DNA of 64,000 nt from Zygaena filipendulae (GCA_907165275.2 OU015649.1:1146001-1210000), one strand, 5' to 3'. Numbered from the stretch's first letter, positions 12,701 through 23,442 are shown. Notes: generated by a model not told the origin, from the sequence alone. Made by a program: numbers and translations.

Positions 12701-15700
12701 AAGTCTTCGAAATATTTAGAACTTTGAACGATTTGTGAAAAATCACTTAATTTTGGGCCTTTGCGACTTATTATTAATAACAAAATATGACTTATCAGAT
12801 ATCATTTGACATTAATCGTGCAGGAGACCTAGTTACAAACAATGCATAAAATCACAACTCACAATCCATAAAACTTCATAACTACATAATAATATTTTAA
12901 GTAGTCAAGTATTTATTTATTCCATTTCGGCTCCTTTGTCTCGCCCTGTCGGGAAGTGAATCTAGTCAAGAGTCACTGGTAACTCCGCATACAAGAGCAT
13001 GTACATCTTATACATGTCAGAAGATGATATTGATAGTAGGTCTAGGTAGGTACTGTAATATTCACCTGGTTGGTAATGTCATAGACTACGATCGCCGCTT
13101 GCGCTCCTCTGTAATACATCGGCGCTAAGCTGTGATACCTGCAACACACGAAGTACAAAGTTAATGGAATAAGTCATGTACGTAACATAGTACTTATGGA
13201 ATTTGACTTGCCAAAATTTCATTCTAATGGCAACACAACATTAAAATCTTCGTACATATAATATTAATTATCATGTTAATTGAGTGTATAATTGAAATTG
13301 TGATTGAACAAAACACTAGAACGAAAGAAGAATGGCCAAATCGTACTCGAGACAAAACAATGGTGTCCATATATGATATATATATGAAAAATACCCTTAT
13401 TTTTTAAGATCTTAAAAAACACAAAAAGTATCTCTGTAAGTAGCCACAAAAAAAAGATATCAATTTATTTTTGTTTTTGTAACTTCTACGACATCCATGT
13501 ATGTGTTTTCAGAACGCACCTTTTGACGATTCATTTCGCTTATGAAATGACTTAGACAATTCAAAGACTATAATTATTCACGTTTTTCTTAATAGTTATA
13601 CTCGATAAGTATCTAGGCATCAAATCAACAGCTGTGTGTGCATTCTTGTCATAAAAAATAATTAAGTAGGTTCATATTAAGTATAAGCATTTTGTTCAAT
13701 AGGGTACTTGCATGAAATTTATAATAAGAAATTGTGTCAATATTTCAAAAATAGAGCCTTTGAAAAGCGTTATCGTGAAAGATTTACTAAAAAAATTTCA
13801 ATAGTTTCCGAAATATTCAACTTTTAATTTTGTGAAACGGAACGTTGCAACGAAACACCAATCACAGCCACGCTTAACACATGACGTCACTTTTATTTTT
13901 TTAGGAAAGATTTACCTCTTTCAGAGAAGGCAAAAGAAACTAAGTGCATACAGTCAACGCATTTTTTTCCATTTTCTGAAGTTTTTTACTTTAAAATGCA
14001 CCGGTAAGATGTATTTCGATTCTTTACTGGAACTTTTGGAAGTAACTCGACACACTTCAACCTTAATTTCGCTTTTGGATATTGAAGTTATCTGTCCGTC
14101 AGTGTCACATGGCCTTGTCAATACGACAGTGACATTTCTACCACAGATTAATAAGGCGTAATTTTGAACTAGTGACGTCATTCCGCGTTTCGGCGGTAAA
14201 GTATAAAGTAGGAACTTTGAAACGCTCTATTTCATTAATTTATGCATATATATTTTTTCTTTTTCTTGCTTTGTCTAAGTAGGCCATATATCTCTAAAAT
14301 AGACTGAAAAAAAAATTTCATGCAAGTACCCTATTGCGTACAACGGAACGTCTATTGTCCTCGACAAGTTACTTAATCTGTGGTCATCGAACCGCGTCAG
14401 TGATTGTCATTGTTTTTTTTTTTGATTGACAATTGACATGACACCCGGCAATCACTCACGCATCTCGCTTCACTTGCTGTTCTATTTTGGATTTCCTTTG
14501 TCGTTTTGACCAGTTTTGACTTAGGCATTTTTTACGGACTGATAACTACCACTTGTGACTATCGTTATCGCTAGTTACATTTTTTCTATGCTAACTACAC
14601 TTTTGGGTCGGGTAAAAGGTAATTATTGATTCTAACCTCAAATGTATTGTTCATGTTATTTTAAAAAATCGTGGCTATTTAGATATGATTTTTAAACGGG
14701 ATGGTATTTACAACATAAAAACAAATCAATCTAAGTATAGTTTATTATGGGACATGAAAAATAAAAGTCAAGTCCAGCTCCTATAGAAATTTGGCCATTG
14801 TTCTTTCATGTATGTTCAGTAAGTTATAATGACGTTTTACAGAAATTAAGCTAAATAGAAACAGAACATATATACAGAAAATAAGTTTATACCTTACTAG
14901 GTGTCGCCTGCGGTTCCACCCGTGGTAATTTCGGAGTTCCCGCAGAAGTTCCAAAATAAACTATGGATATGAACCTTCCTCATGAAACTCTATCTATTGG
15001 TGAAAACCCGCATGAAAATCTATTCAATAGTTTTTGAGTTTATCGCAAACAGACAGCGGAAACAATTTCATTTTATACTATGTACCTAAAGATTATACGA
15101 CATCTAGTCTCTTAAACCTTGTGGCTAATTTTACAATGCTTGATCTACTGTTAGTCAAATTAAAGAAGCATTCTTTTTGTTTTGTAACGAAACTTCACTT
15201 CACCCACAAACTAAAGGAGCAAGCTACGCGTTATTTGGTGTGATAAAGCTGTGACTTGTGGGCTATGGTACACTTGGGAGGGAAGGTACTACTTGCGTAA
15301 TCTACACACGTTTGAAAGCTCATCGAACCAGCTGGATGTAGGTAGGTCTTGTAGAGAGTTATGACCCGTCTCTATCCAGCAGTTGACTTCTTAAGGCTGA
15401 TAATGGTGACAATAATGTCACCATCATTATCAGCCTTAAGACGTGGTTATAAAACCACATTATTTAAATTGTTGTGATGAAGTCACAATGATAACTAAAT
15501 AATAATACTTATATTCATAAGAAACCAACATAATATTATGCATATTGAATAAGCAAAACGGGTTAGTCCAGTTTAGTTTACAAAAAAAATATTAGATACA
15601 AGGACTTGGTAGACAGATAAAACAGGTGCGTACCTCTCCTGCCCTGCCGTGTCCCATATTTCAAACTTAACAGTGGTGTCGTCGAGGCAAACAGTCTGGG

Positions 15701-15881
15701 TGAGGAATGCAGCGCCGATCGTGCTCTCCTGGTACTCGTGGAACTGGCCCTTTACAAAGCGCAGCACCAGCGAGGACTTGCCCACCGCTGACTCACCCAG
15801 CAGCACCAATTTGAACTGGCACACCTTGGTCTGGGGCGCGCCATTGGGACGCTGCGCCGCGCCGCTTCTGTTGGTCGCCAT
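6732..15881 (-). CDS. Rab5: Rab5 small GTPase (early endosome), 4 coding exons
   Basis: Rab5 is the small GTPase that drives early-endosome tethering and fusion. Minus-strand exons 15634-15881, 13066-13138, 7692-7908 and 6732-6835 join in phase (248+73+217+104 nt) to give 213 residues, close to the usual ~215. Visible motifs are P-loop GESAVGKS (29-36), the Rab5 hallmark STIGAAF in switch I (53-59), WDTAGQE (76-82), NKSD (135-138, where NKAD is common) and ETSAK (163-167). The C-terminus ends in Cys-Cys-Lys, the geranylgeranylation site. The hypervariable tail is Gly/Ala/Arg-rich. All introns are GT-AG. The start ATG (15881) precedes MATNRSG, the expected N-terminus. A strong splice donor (CAG|GTGAGG) lies 15 nt after the stop, so the 3' UTR may itself be spliced. 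Introns hold many repeats. Identification is very secure; no upstream 5' UTR exon was located. Confidence 0.95.
7237..7640 (+). repeat. SINE-like composite repeat in Rab5 intron 3
   Basis: Begins with the common head CTAGCTGTGCCCCGCGG, then changes to a second module ('gagcttgaaagcgcattttc', 'ttatcgtca', 'cagacagacag', 'ggcatcagtatcgatcacc'). The same second module recurs at about 38255-38590 in a HEX intron, showing that it is a repeat in its own right. Confidence 0.6.
8720..9030 (+). repeat. SINE copy split by a fold-back element
   Basis: A SINE head (8720-8754) and a SINE tail-like part (about 8960-9030, 'gagcgaaagcgtaacagacag') flank the palindromic element at 8755-8959. The middle of the SINE is missing, so insertion was accompanied or followed by loss. 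Confidence 0.5.
8755..8959. mobile_element. Fold-back MITE, ~49-bp terminal inverted repeats
   Basis: The arms at 8755-8803 and about 8911-8959 are near-identical reverse complements (shared core ACATTCTACAATCGTT), and an inner pair built on TTGGTCAGCCAATCAAAA against its complement extends the hairpin, so almost the whole 205 bp can fold back. There is no coding capacity. It is embedded in SINE sequence within Rab5 intron 2. Confidence 0.7.
9019..9221 (+). repeat. SINE-like repeat, near full length
   Basis: Head ACTAGCAATGCCCCGCAG, middle blocks as in the other copies, and tail ACATTTATAATATTATCAGG. It directly follows the broken copy at 8720-9030, so two copies lie head to tail. Confidence 0.65.
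9307..9545. mobile_element. MITE family B copy, 239 bp
   Basis: Terminal inverted repeats of about 33 bp: the left begins TGGACGCAGATAATCAATAA and runs to GTTAACCCAC; the right is GTGGGTTAACACACACAC running to CTTATCTATGTCCA. There is no coding capacity. Further copies are at 39381-39617 and 43397-43624, and one is split at about 34806-35383. Confidence 0.75.
9781..9937 (-). repeat. SINE-like repeat, minus orientation
   Basis: Read on the minus strand it runs from TACTAGCTGTTCCCCCC through the cccgcgg and 'accctatgtcc' blocks to 'cgtgaaagcgtaac'. It is a partial copy lacking the common tail. Confidence 0.6.
9946..10720. other. Rab5 intron 2 interior, nothing recognised
   Basis: There is a GC-rich patch at about 10070-10170 and otherwise AT-rich sequence. 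No exon with matching splice signals and protein similarity was found. Confidence 0.4.
10722..10929 (+). repeat. SINE-like repeat, well preserved
   Basis: This is one of the best copies of the dominant family: head ACTAGCTGCACCCCGCGG, then TTTCACCCGCGGTAATTTTG, 'gggataaaaagtaccctat', 'cctgacaacgtgcatgcc', 'gttcagccgtttttgcgtg' and tail TATAATATTAGTAGGATTG. It can serve as a local reference for the family. Confidence 0.75.
11917..12150 (+). repeat. SINE-like repeat, second family
   Basis: Shares a head with the dominant family (CTAGCTGTCCCGCGCGG) but has a different body: 'ttaggggtggaattttca', 'ggatgcctacgtcac', 'tttcaggtctctacgatcag', 'gttgatccatcagtcattc'. Minus-orientation copies occur at 34286-34532, 44703-44943 and 48990-49152. 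Confidence 0.65.
13702..14331. mobile_element. TIR element with TA target, 630 bp
   Basis: The left end GGGTACTTGCATGAAATTT and the right end AAATTTCATGCAAGTACCC are perfect inverted repeats of 19 bp, each flanked by TA as expected for a Tc1/mariner-like insertion. The interior has no transposase motif. It contains a segment (about 13905-14045) resembling sequence at 54775-54920 and, more weakly, 33245-33345. The 109-codon plus frame from 13832 lies in this interior and is not recognised as a protein. Located in Rab5 intron 1. Confidence 0.75.
14897..15055 (+). repeat. SINE-like repeat, partial
   Basis: Head ACTAGGTGTCGCCTGCGG, then TTCCACCCGTGGTAATTTCG and 'cggagttcccgcag', passing into a body with 'gcatgaaaatctattcaatag' and 'gcaaacagacag'. 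The tail is unlike the standard copies. Confidence 0.5.
15389..15500. repeat. Cluster of three short palindromes
   Basis: The first hairpin (about 15389-15439) has arms CTTAAGGCTGATAATGGTG and its complement with a 3-nt insertion, and a loop of about 4 nt. A second palindrome GTGGTTATAAAACCAC lies at about 15444-15459 and a third, TTGTGATGAAGTCACAA, close to 15473-15489. They lie in Rab5 intron 1, about 140 bp from exon 1. Function unknown. Confidence 0.7.
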
Positions 15882-16200
15882 GGCCTACTCGGAGAAGGCA
15901 ATAGAAACTTAATAAATATTCCCTTCCTTATATTAAAAAAACTGATGAAATTAAATAAAGGATGGGTCAAAAAGTAAGCACTTGAAAATGAGGCTAATGA
16001 AAATATAGATAGATAAAAGTCTTATATGGTAAAAGGATGAGTGTATATCACATTGAAATTAGATGTTACAATGGACTAGTATGGGGCTGGCCTATTAAAA
16101 TCCATATAGTATATTTTTACCATACAAACAAGTGTTGCCACTATACAATAATTTCCTAGACATCATAATAATCTTATATAAATCCTAGACAAATATTACT

Positions 16201-16393
16201 ACTAGCTATGCCGCGCAGTTTCACCTGGGGTAATTTCGGAGTTCCCACAGGAATTCAGGGATAAAAAGTACCCTATCTCCTTCTCTGTACCCCTGACAAT
16301 GTGCATGCCAAATTTCATCCAAATCTGTTCAGCCGTTTTTGCGTGATTGAGTAACAAACATCCACACTTTCACATTTATAATATTAGTAGGAT
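16201..16393 (+). repeat. SINE-like repeat, well preserved
   Basis: Full set of blocks from ACTAGCTATGCCGCGCAG to TATAATATTAGTAGGATTG. It lies about 320 bp upstream of the Rab5 start codon on the opposite strand. Confidence 0.75.
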
Positions 16394-16394
16394 T

Positions 16395-18000
16395 GTCTAA
16401 GGTTATTCATGTTCATAAAATCCTTGTAGAACGAGCTGTAAAAGTGTATAATGTGTGTGGATGTAGGTACAATAAGTGGGATGCATGGAACAGAAACATT
16501 CACTTATCCATATTCCTATAATACCTATATAAAGCTTTGTGATCTTACAACTATACATTAAATTATGTTTTCTTTAGCATAACTTAGAATTAACTTATAA
16601 AATAACCTTTTCAGTAGTTTGTAGTTTTTGTTATCATCTACTAGTTAGGTTACATGAAAAAAAAAGCATTACTGATTATGACTAGATTACTCTTTATCAG
16701 TATCTAATTAAGTAAGATAATATAGTTAATGAGTCAGACATTAAACACCAATCAAAAGTATAAAATATAGCAATGATTCTGTCACTTGTATTTTCCTAAT
16801 GAAAACCAGTTAAGCAGATTTTGGTGTATGAGAAAATAAATGCAACTATTTTTCATGCTTCATAAATGTCCATGAAGCCTCACCTTTGCTGCTAGAGAGT
16901 GGAACAAGAGAAATGGTACGCAATGTACAATAGACAAGAAGTAAACAACACTATTAACCTTATCTTCGCATTTACAAGAAATAACAAAGAAACTAAAGGT
17001 ATTAAAGAGGACGTCACGAATCGTATGTCATGATTGTTAACTTTGAGGCCAGCAAACTGAGTAGTTCACCAATTTATCGGTCACGCTCGGGGATGTCTCT
17101 TCCAATGATGACTAACCGTATTTGTTCGCATCAATGAGCTTCCTTCGTACGTTATCTGATCACTCAATTAGTTGTGAGCAAGACGCCCTCATCTCAATCA
17201 GCTGAACGTCTCAAAACTACGTAATTAAGCCATTTGTTTAATTTAATTAACAAAGTATTCGATTTAATATAAAATTATTACACTCACTGATGCGTTTTAG
17301 CATTCAATCACAGTAATTTTCGATAAAAATGACGCATTTACAAGATTAGGATATGAAATAGACGTACCCTCCCTCCTATAAATTTTTTGAAATTATCTTT
17401 TCCTTGGGCGACTAATTTTCACAAGGCCACTTGTATTAACACAATTTTAATTAATTACACAATTAATGAAGAAAAAACATCAGTTTCTGAGCTTATTTTA
17501 GCAATATTCTACTGAAAAGCGAAATGTCCACGAACAAACATGGAAGCGAAGACGTAAGTCATAGACCGTAGAACGTAGTGGTAAGATTAAAATAAAATTG
17601 TCTTTGGAGTTTGGCCTGGGACTTTTAGTGGCATTTGAGCAAAATGGATGTCAGATTTATTTATTTGTTTTACTTAAAATGTCTGTTTATCGTGGTTAAT
17701 ATTGTGTAAACGTGATGGAATTTGCATAATAGTGATTCATTGTGTGGAAGCTTAGGGCAACGCGGGCCCTCCGTGTTGCTCTAAGTGTGGAAGTGATGAA
17801 CATTGAACAGTGTGGAAACAGTAAAATAAGATGAAATGGGGTGTTCGCTGGGAGGTCTTGTTTAGCTACATTTAACTTCCAACAGAGCATCCCATTAATG
17901 TATAATCAAAATTAAAATTACATTACTTCTCATTTAGGGAATTTAAATCGGATACAATTTAAACGCTTATTACACTTTACAATTTTTCAGACACCAATCT
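16395..18000. other. Intergenic, Rab5 upstream region
   Basis: AT-rich sequence presumed to contain the Rab5 promoter and any 5' UTR exon (minus strand). No coding exon is recognised. No TATA box or initiator could be assigned with confidence. Confidence 0.35.
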
Positions 18001-18179
18001 GCGGTGTGTTCGGATGGTTTGCACATCGAATGCGGTGCGCCCAAACCAAGTTCGATCGTGTGTACGGCGCACCGCACCGTTCGGCGCATACATATAAATA
18101 AAATTGAAGTGTCTGTTTGTAATCCCAAATTACTAAAAGCACATTAAATGCATATGAATGTATATACGGTACTGACATC

Positions 18180-18403
18180 CTTACTAATATTATAAATGCG
18201 AGAGTGAGTTTGTTTGTTGTTTGAATTTTTCTCTATATTTCTGTTTGATCCGGCTAATCTCTGAAACGATTGGACCAATTTTAACGGGACTTTCATTGAC
18301 AGATAGCAGTTATAAGCAGTAACATAGGATACTTTATAAAAAAAAAATGTTTCTAAGGAAATTCCGAAAAGCACGCGGGTGAAACCGCGCAGCACAGGTA
18401 GTC
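18180..18403 (-). repeat. SINE-like repeat, minus orientation
   Basis: Read on the minus strand: ACTACCTGTGCTGCGCGG, TTTCACCCGCGTGCTTTTCG, a body with 'gtccaatcgtttcagagatt' and a tail ending 'gcatttataatattagtaag'. A related copy lies at about 44943-45250; both are next to the sequence 'acatataaataaaattgaag'. Confidence 0.6.
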
Positions 18404-18962
18404 TTTAATAAGTTTCATATTGCTATATCTACTCTTGTCTATTTCTCATATAGATTTTTACCCATTCTTTTCATTTTTCCACTTATTACTGGCAGTGGTG
18501 ATGTGGCTCCTATAACCAACACTTACGCCACTTTGTTTTTTTTATCGGAGACACGACGAGCGGCCGTGTTGCATGCTCAAAAATGACTGGACCGTGCGCT
18601 CGTCTGTTGCGCAGGTCGCGCCGCACGGTGCGGTGGTGCGGTCCCGTACAAGTTCGGTCGTCTGTTAGCACTTTAATTTGTTGTTGTTTATGGTCAATTA
18701 GGATAAACGAAAAAAAATAATGTTTATGGTCAAAAATGTCAATGTCATAAGTCTAGTTAATTTGTGCTTTAGACATTTAATTTGTGCAAAAACTTTGATT
18801 CTACAAATTTTTTGATATTTAATTTCTGGCTTCTGCCGAGTATTACTGCGCTGAGTTTGTGCTTAGTTGGTTTTTTGAACGGAAAATTAGATTATTTATA
18901 TATTTACCAGTAAAAAAGGGGCATAAAGCTTTTGAAACTATAAAGGTTAGTAATCAACCATA

Positions 18963-20332
18963 ATGAAAATCACACGGTACAGGAGAGTGCAAAAATATCT
19001 AAAGTTTTATTACAATAACTTCGGTTTCCGCGAGCCGTACCAAGTTATGATTGATGGCACATTCTGTTTTGCTGCGTTCAAAGTAAGTTGTTCTCCTTAT
19101 ACCGTGGGGAATATCTAGTTTTGATTGCTGCTCCCACATGTGTGTTCGACTGTAACGTACAATAATTTTGTACAGAATGGATTGTAAATACCGTCGTAAT
19201 GGGCGACTAATCGACATCGTCGATGATGAATGGCGTGCGGAAAAACTCCCGCACGAGGACATACAGGTCCCCGTGGAGGAGTTGCCAGACCCAGAGGCTG
19301 ACAGTGTCGACTCCAACCTCACCTTGAAAGAGCAAAGCTTACGCTGGCAAGAGAATTTTCCTGAAGCACCAAGCAGTGATCTAAACTAGGTATTCACTAT
19401 TGTCATAAAGTAATGATCATTTATTTTAATGTGCTAAGGTAGAGCTTTGGATTGACCTTCTGCTACATCTACAACTATATATTATGCTCTTGCTCATAAT
19501 TCTACTGTTCTATGTACCTATTTTACCTTTTTTTTAAATTGACTATTATTATCATCATCCAGGTTACAATCTTTTTATATCACACTATTCCTACTATCTA
19601 TTTTACCATATTTTAAAAAAAATTATAATTGTTTTTGTATTTGTTAATGAGTTTGTTGTTATATAAAGATTAATTTTTCAGGAACATATCAACATTAGAG
19701 AACAATTACCAAAATATCTCAATGCACAAACAAAACTACTAACCACTAGATGTATAGTGATTGAAACTGAGAAAATTGCTAAAAAAACACTCGGAGCTCT
19801 CAATATTGTAAAGCAGTTTGGCATACATGAGTGTGGACATAAAGAACCCATCAGTGGCTCTAACTGCATATTGTCTATGATAGGAAAAAACAATAGCAAT
19901 CATTACATCTTAGCTTCCCAAGATAGAGATTTGCAAGAAAAACTTCGAACAAAGCCTGGTGTTCCACTCCTGTACCTCCATATGAAAGCACCAACATTAG
20001 AAAAACCATCAAAAGCGAGCTACGATAAAGCTGGACAATCTATTGAAACAAATCCCTTTGTTTTCATCAGTAAATCTCAAAATGAAGCATTAAAGGAAAT
20101 GAAAAGTGCGCTTGGGATTGAAGAAAAAAAGGAACCTGAACCCGTTATTATTAAAAAAAAGAAGCCCCACAATCCCAACCCTTTGTCTTGTAAGAAAAAA
20201 AAACCGAAACAGAAGAATTCTCATAATAAGAAAGATAGTGAGGTAGTGAAAGAAGGAAAGATCAAAAAGAGGAAGAAGAAATTGCCTCAGCATATTAGAG
20301 AACAGCTTCAAAACTCTGTAGTTAGTAGTTGA
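18963..20332 (+). CDS. UTP23: UTP23, rRNA-processing PIN-like protein, 2 exons
   Basis: UTP23 is a nucleolar small-subunit processome factor with a degenerate PIN nuclease fold, needed for early 18S rRNA processing and snR30/U17 snoRNA release in yeast. Exon 1 (18963-19082, 40 codons) opens MKITRYRRVQKYLKFYYN and ends at a GTAAGT donor. Exon 2 (19682-20332) begins after TTTTTCAG in phase 0. The product is 256 residues, near the human 249. Family features are the MIDGTFCFAAF segment (PIN strand 1), the CIVIET segment, a Cys-His-Cys zinc motif in IHECGHKEPISGSNC, ASQDRD (second PIN acidic cluster), GVPLLYLH, and a very basic Lys-rich tail that fits nucleolar RNA binding. An AATAAA lies at 20570-20575. 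The single 599-bp intron contains a whole ANAPC13 frame. Confidence 0.92.
19177..19389 (+). CDS. ANAPC13: ANAPC13 (APC/C subunit 13), nested in UTP23 intron
   Basis: A single-exon 70-residue frame beginning MDCKYRRNGRLIDIVDDEW. It matches ANAPC13 (human 74 aa) in the N-terminal DGR.LDL.DD.WR..KLP.ED pattern and the following P..ELP.PE segment. ANAPC13 is a small structural subunit of the anaphase-promoting complex that helps hold the TPR lobe together. It lies entirely inside UTP23's only intron, on the same strand: 94 bp after the UTP23 donor and 292 bp before its second exon. The base before the ATG is preceded by TTTTGTACAG, which could be a 3' splice site, so it may be spliced to an upstream noncoding exon. 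No AATAAA was found between its stop and UTP23 exon 2, so a shared 3' end is possible. A longer start would need a non-ATG codon and is not used. Confidence 0.88.
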   Translation: MDCKYRRNGRLIDIVDDEWRAEKLPHEDIQVPVEELPDPEADSVDSNLTLKEQSLRWQENFPEAPSSDLN

Positions 20333-21064
20333 ATGTTGTTATTATATAAGTTATATCTTCTTTCTTTTTAATTTTTGTACTTCTGTATATGTATGTAGTA
20401 AAAGTAGCTCTTTTACCTTTTCAAGCCTCACCTGCAAAACAATTAACAAATTGTAAAAAAGTAATTTAAAAATTATAAACTGACTTGAAAACACATACTA
20501 AATATTTTGTTTATAAGTTTGTTTTTTTTATTTAATTAAGTGCTATGGCAATTTAACGTTTATAACGTAAATAAATTTTAAATAACGAAAAAAAAAATTG
20601 ATTGCTATTTTTTGAAGTTGTTTTTATTTATATTTTAAAATAGCACACCTACATTCTACAATTAATATTTTTTTCATTTAGTAGTTCATTTTATTTGCTT
20701 TTATTACTTTTTTTATTTCCTCTCTTTTAAAAGCTTTTTCATACGTAGTTTCCTGACTGCATAGGTAGGTAAAAACAATTAGTGTAAAAACCGGTTTTAG
20801 TTTTTTCTTGCGATTGACTGGCATAACACTAAAGCGATTTGAAATTTTAATATCTATTAGTAACTATATTCTATAACTTTATCCACAAAGACAAGTTAAT
20901 GTAGCGCTCTCTCTGTCACGCAATCTCATACAAATGACAGACAAAAAGTAAGTGGGTGTAAACCATTCTGATTGCCACGAATGCCAGTACGGGTACACGT
21001 ACTCTGTATGTATCGCTGACCAATCACAAACGAGAGTCATGTTTTCCATATTAACGTGTCTCCG
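20333..21064. other. UTP23 3' UTR and AT-rich intergenic sequence
   Basis: The UTP23 3' UTR probably ends shortly after AATAAA at 20570-20575. The rest up to 21064 is AT-rich and contains nothing recognised. Confidence 0.45.
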
Positions 21065-21390
21065 TCCTACGGTAATTTCGAAATTCCCGCGGGAATTCCG
21101 GGATCAAAAGTACCCTATGTCCTTCTCTGTAGGTACCTACCACTGACAACGTGTAGGTATACAAAATTTAATGGTGATCGGTCCAGCCGTTAACGCGTGA
21201 TGCCGTGACCAAGGGAAATAGGGTTTAAATTTTATATAGGTACTAGCTGTGCCCTGCGGTTTCACCCGCGTGAGTTTCTGAATTTCCGCAGAAACTCCAA
21301 AGTAGCCTAGTTTAGTCCATATAACATCAGCGAATTAGCAATGCAAGTCCCGTCAAAATCCACCGAAGTAGGTGTAAATCTACTGGACAG
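21065..21390 (+). repeat. Two partial SINE-like repeats in tandem
   Basis: The first (about 21065-21215) starts inside the element at 'ggtaatttcgaaattcccgc' and keeps the 'accctatgtccttctctgta' block. The second (from about 21241) has the head ACTAGCTGTGCCCTGCGG and TTTCACCCGCGTGAGTTTC, then a different body. Confidence 0.55.
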
Positions 21391-21640
21391 TTTTGAATGA
21401 AGTGTAGACTAAATGTTAACATAATATTCCGCTCCCTGCCGGACCGGACCCCTCAGAATTCTTAGATTAATTATTCGAGAAACGCCACTTGTTTTTAAAT
21501 ACCAACATTGGGTCGCGTCATCTGAAAAAAATAAAATACAAACACAACAAAAACTTAATTATTAGTATTATGTCTGGGTATCAGTAATGCTCGTGCAATC
21601 GCTCCAATGACCTTCGGTCCTTTTGATTAATTACTCAAGT

Positions 21641-22594
21641 TCACTTAAGTTTGAACGGCCACACGTATTTGAGTCTGTAGGCTCCGAATGTGAGGATGTG
21701 GATGAGTGGCAGGTTGCTCAGGTACAGGGTGTGAAAGTGAGTGATGATGTCATAACATTCCTCCGGCTCGAACACCTCTTGGCCATCAGGGGAATCCTAA
21801 GGAACAAAATGGTACAGCTTCAGGACCAAATTGCAGAATGGCATGATGACAACTGCACTCGCGACAATTCGGTCGTCAAGGTCGGTGCCAAAATAAAAAA
21901 ACCAAAATGTACTATGGTACCTCAATGGTATGCCTTATCATGATCTCCTTGAAATAGCACCAAACAGCGCCGGGTGCGGTCCAGTAGTACCATTTGAAGT
22001 AAACGTGCGTATTCAGATAGATGGTGAGCAAGCACGCTAGTTGGAACGCGTCGAAGTCGCGCTGCGCCGCGTACTCGACCGTCTCTTTCAACAAGTTAAG
22101 GAGATATCGCTTCTCTATAAGCCGGTCATTTGCCACCACCTTTTTCTCGACCAGGAGTTTACCTGCATAAAATTCCTACATTTACAATTTACTGGCCTTA
22201 TTTTTCATTATTAGGTTTTAATTCATTTATAGAATAGATTTTAATGACCCCCTAAGGCTAAGTCGTACCGAGATCAAATTATTGGTGACCTACCCAAGAA
22301 TACTTTCAAACCATCATCAGGATCGGCATCGGCGGCCGCTATCATGTTAATAGCCTCTGCTTCGCTAACTATAGTTCCGATCAGCAAGCGAGGTCTGACC
22401 TCTCTCTCCGGCTTGACATACGGCGGCAGTTGGTTCCTCTCCAACGAGTAGAAGTAAGAAGGCGCAGATATCTGGGGCTTCAGCCGCGTGCCTCGCGCCG
22501 CTGGCTCTAGGGGCGCAGACGCGGCTTTTATTCCAAAAGATTTTAGTGACGTGGAGCCGGGCACGCTGGTGTCAGAGTCTAATATAGCGTCCAT
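21641..22594 (-). CDS. CFAP119/CCDC189-like ciliary protein, 3 exons
   Basis: Minus-strand exons 22294-22594, 21921-22162 and 21641-21796 (301+242+156 nt) join in phase to a 232-residue protein. It resembles CFAP119 (CCDC189), an axonemal protein linked to the ciliary central apparatus and sperm flagella. Supporting segments are RPRLLIGTIVSEAEAINMI in exon 1, KRYLLNLLKETVEYA and the aromatic-rich YLNTHVYFKWYYWTAPG in exon 2, and FEPEECYDIITHFHTLYLS with the family's terminal helix in exon 3. The start ATG is at 22594, and its N-terminal region is Pro/Ala-rich and poorly conserved. Introns are 98-131 bp with GT-AG ends. Expression would be expected in testis or ciliated sensory neurons (inference). 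It is shorter than many vertebrate homologues. Family assignment is from memory of the conserved core, hence moderate confidence. Confidence 0.72.
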
Positions 22595-23442
22595 GATAAA
22601 GTGATAAAGGTTTTGAAAATCCTCTGTCAGACACCGATATTGCCCACAATGATTTTATTTTCTTTGGCGATGACTGGCGACGACCCGCAGTGATTTTTTC
22701 TCTTTTGACAGTAACCCACAAATTAACTAGACATATGTCTAAAGACAGTAACCTAAGAGAATATTTTAATCAAAAATAATAATAATATACATATATTTGA
22801 ATATAATCACTACATAGACGTTCTAAAACGTCTATCTTAAAACGTGAACGTAGGTACCTAGATATGGTAGTATCTCTAAGAAGTTTGTGGTTATATACCT
22901 ACTCTTTGATCTATGATCTCATCAATGTCAAGTTTACAATTTAAATAAGTCAAAATAAATGAAATAAAAAGGTTTTATTAAATAATTTTTAAGATTTTTT
23001 TTGTACATTTCAATAGGTAGTTTATTATAAAATATAATACAATTAATGTCTGACAGTTTATCAATCATTTCTGAATTTTGCAAAACGGCGTACGTAAAAC
23101 GGTACTTAGTGCACTATAGGAATTGGGTATTCCAGTGTTGGCACAATAAAATGCTATGTATTTTTATACGCGTTCGGGTAATGTGAATAACAAAATAGGT
23201 TTCTACGAAGAAATTGATAATGAAGCAGAGACTCAAGGAGACTTCTTTTTTGATGTCAAACTTATACGAGGTTTTCGCGTACTTCCTCACTTAATCTACA
23301 TAATTATTACTTATTAAAATTCCATTTTTTACGACACGGCGCCCCTCCGGTGACAGACAGAAAACTAAATTTATATAGGTTTCCACCTTATAAGCCCTAC
23401 ATTTTCAATCTATATGAGATATTTAAGACAATTGATCCGCAA
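22595..23442. other. Intergenic, CFAP119-like to CWC22
   Basis: AT-rich. It should hold the promoter of the CFAP119-like gene and the 3' UTR of CWC22, both on the minus strand. A minus-strand AATAAA (TTTATT at 22974-22979) about 460 bp beyond the CWC22 stop is a candidate polyadenylation signal. Confidence 0.4.

Noticed and set aside
13832..14161. 109-codon plus frame inside the TIR element at 13702-14331
   Set aside because: No transposase or other motif; it lies across a segment that is repeated elsewhere in the window in a different reading context.
21623..21943. 106-codon plus frame over the CFAP119-like third exon
   Set aside because: Complement of a recognisable minus-strand exon with proper splice sites and stop; the plus frame has no similarity.
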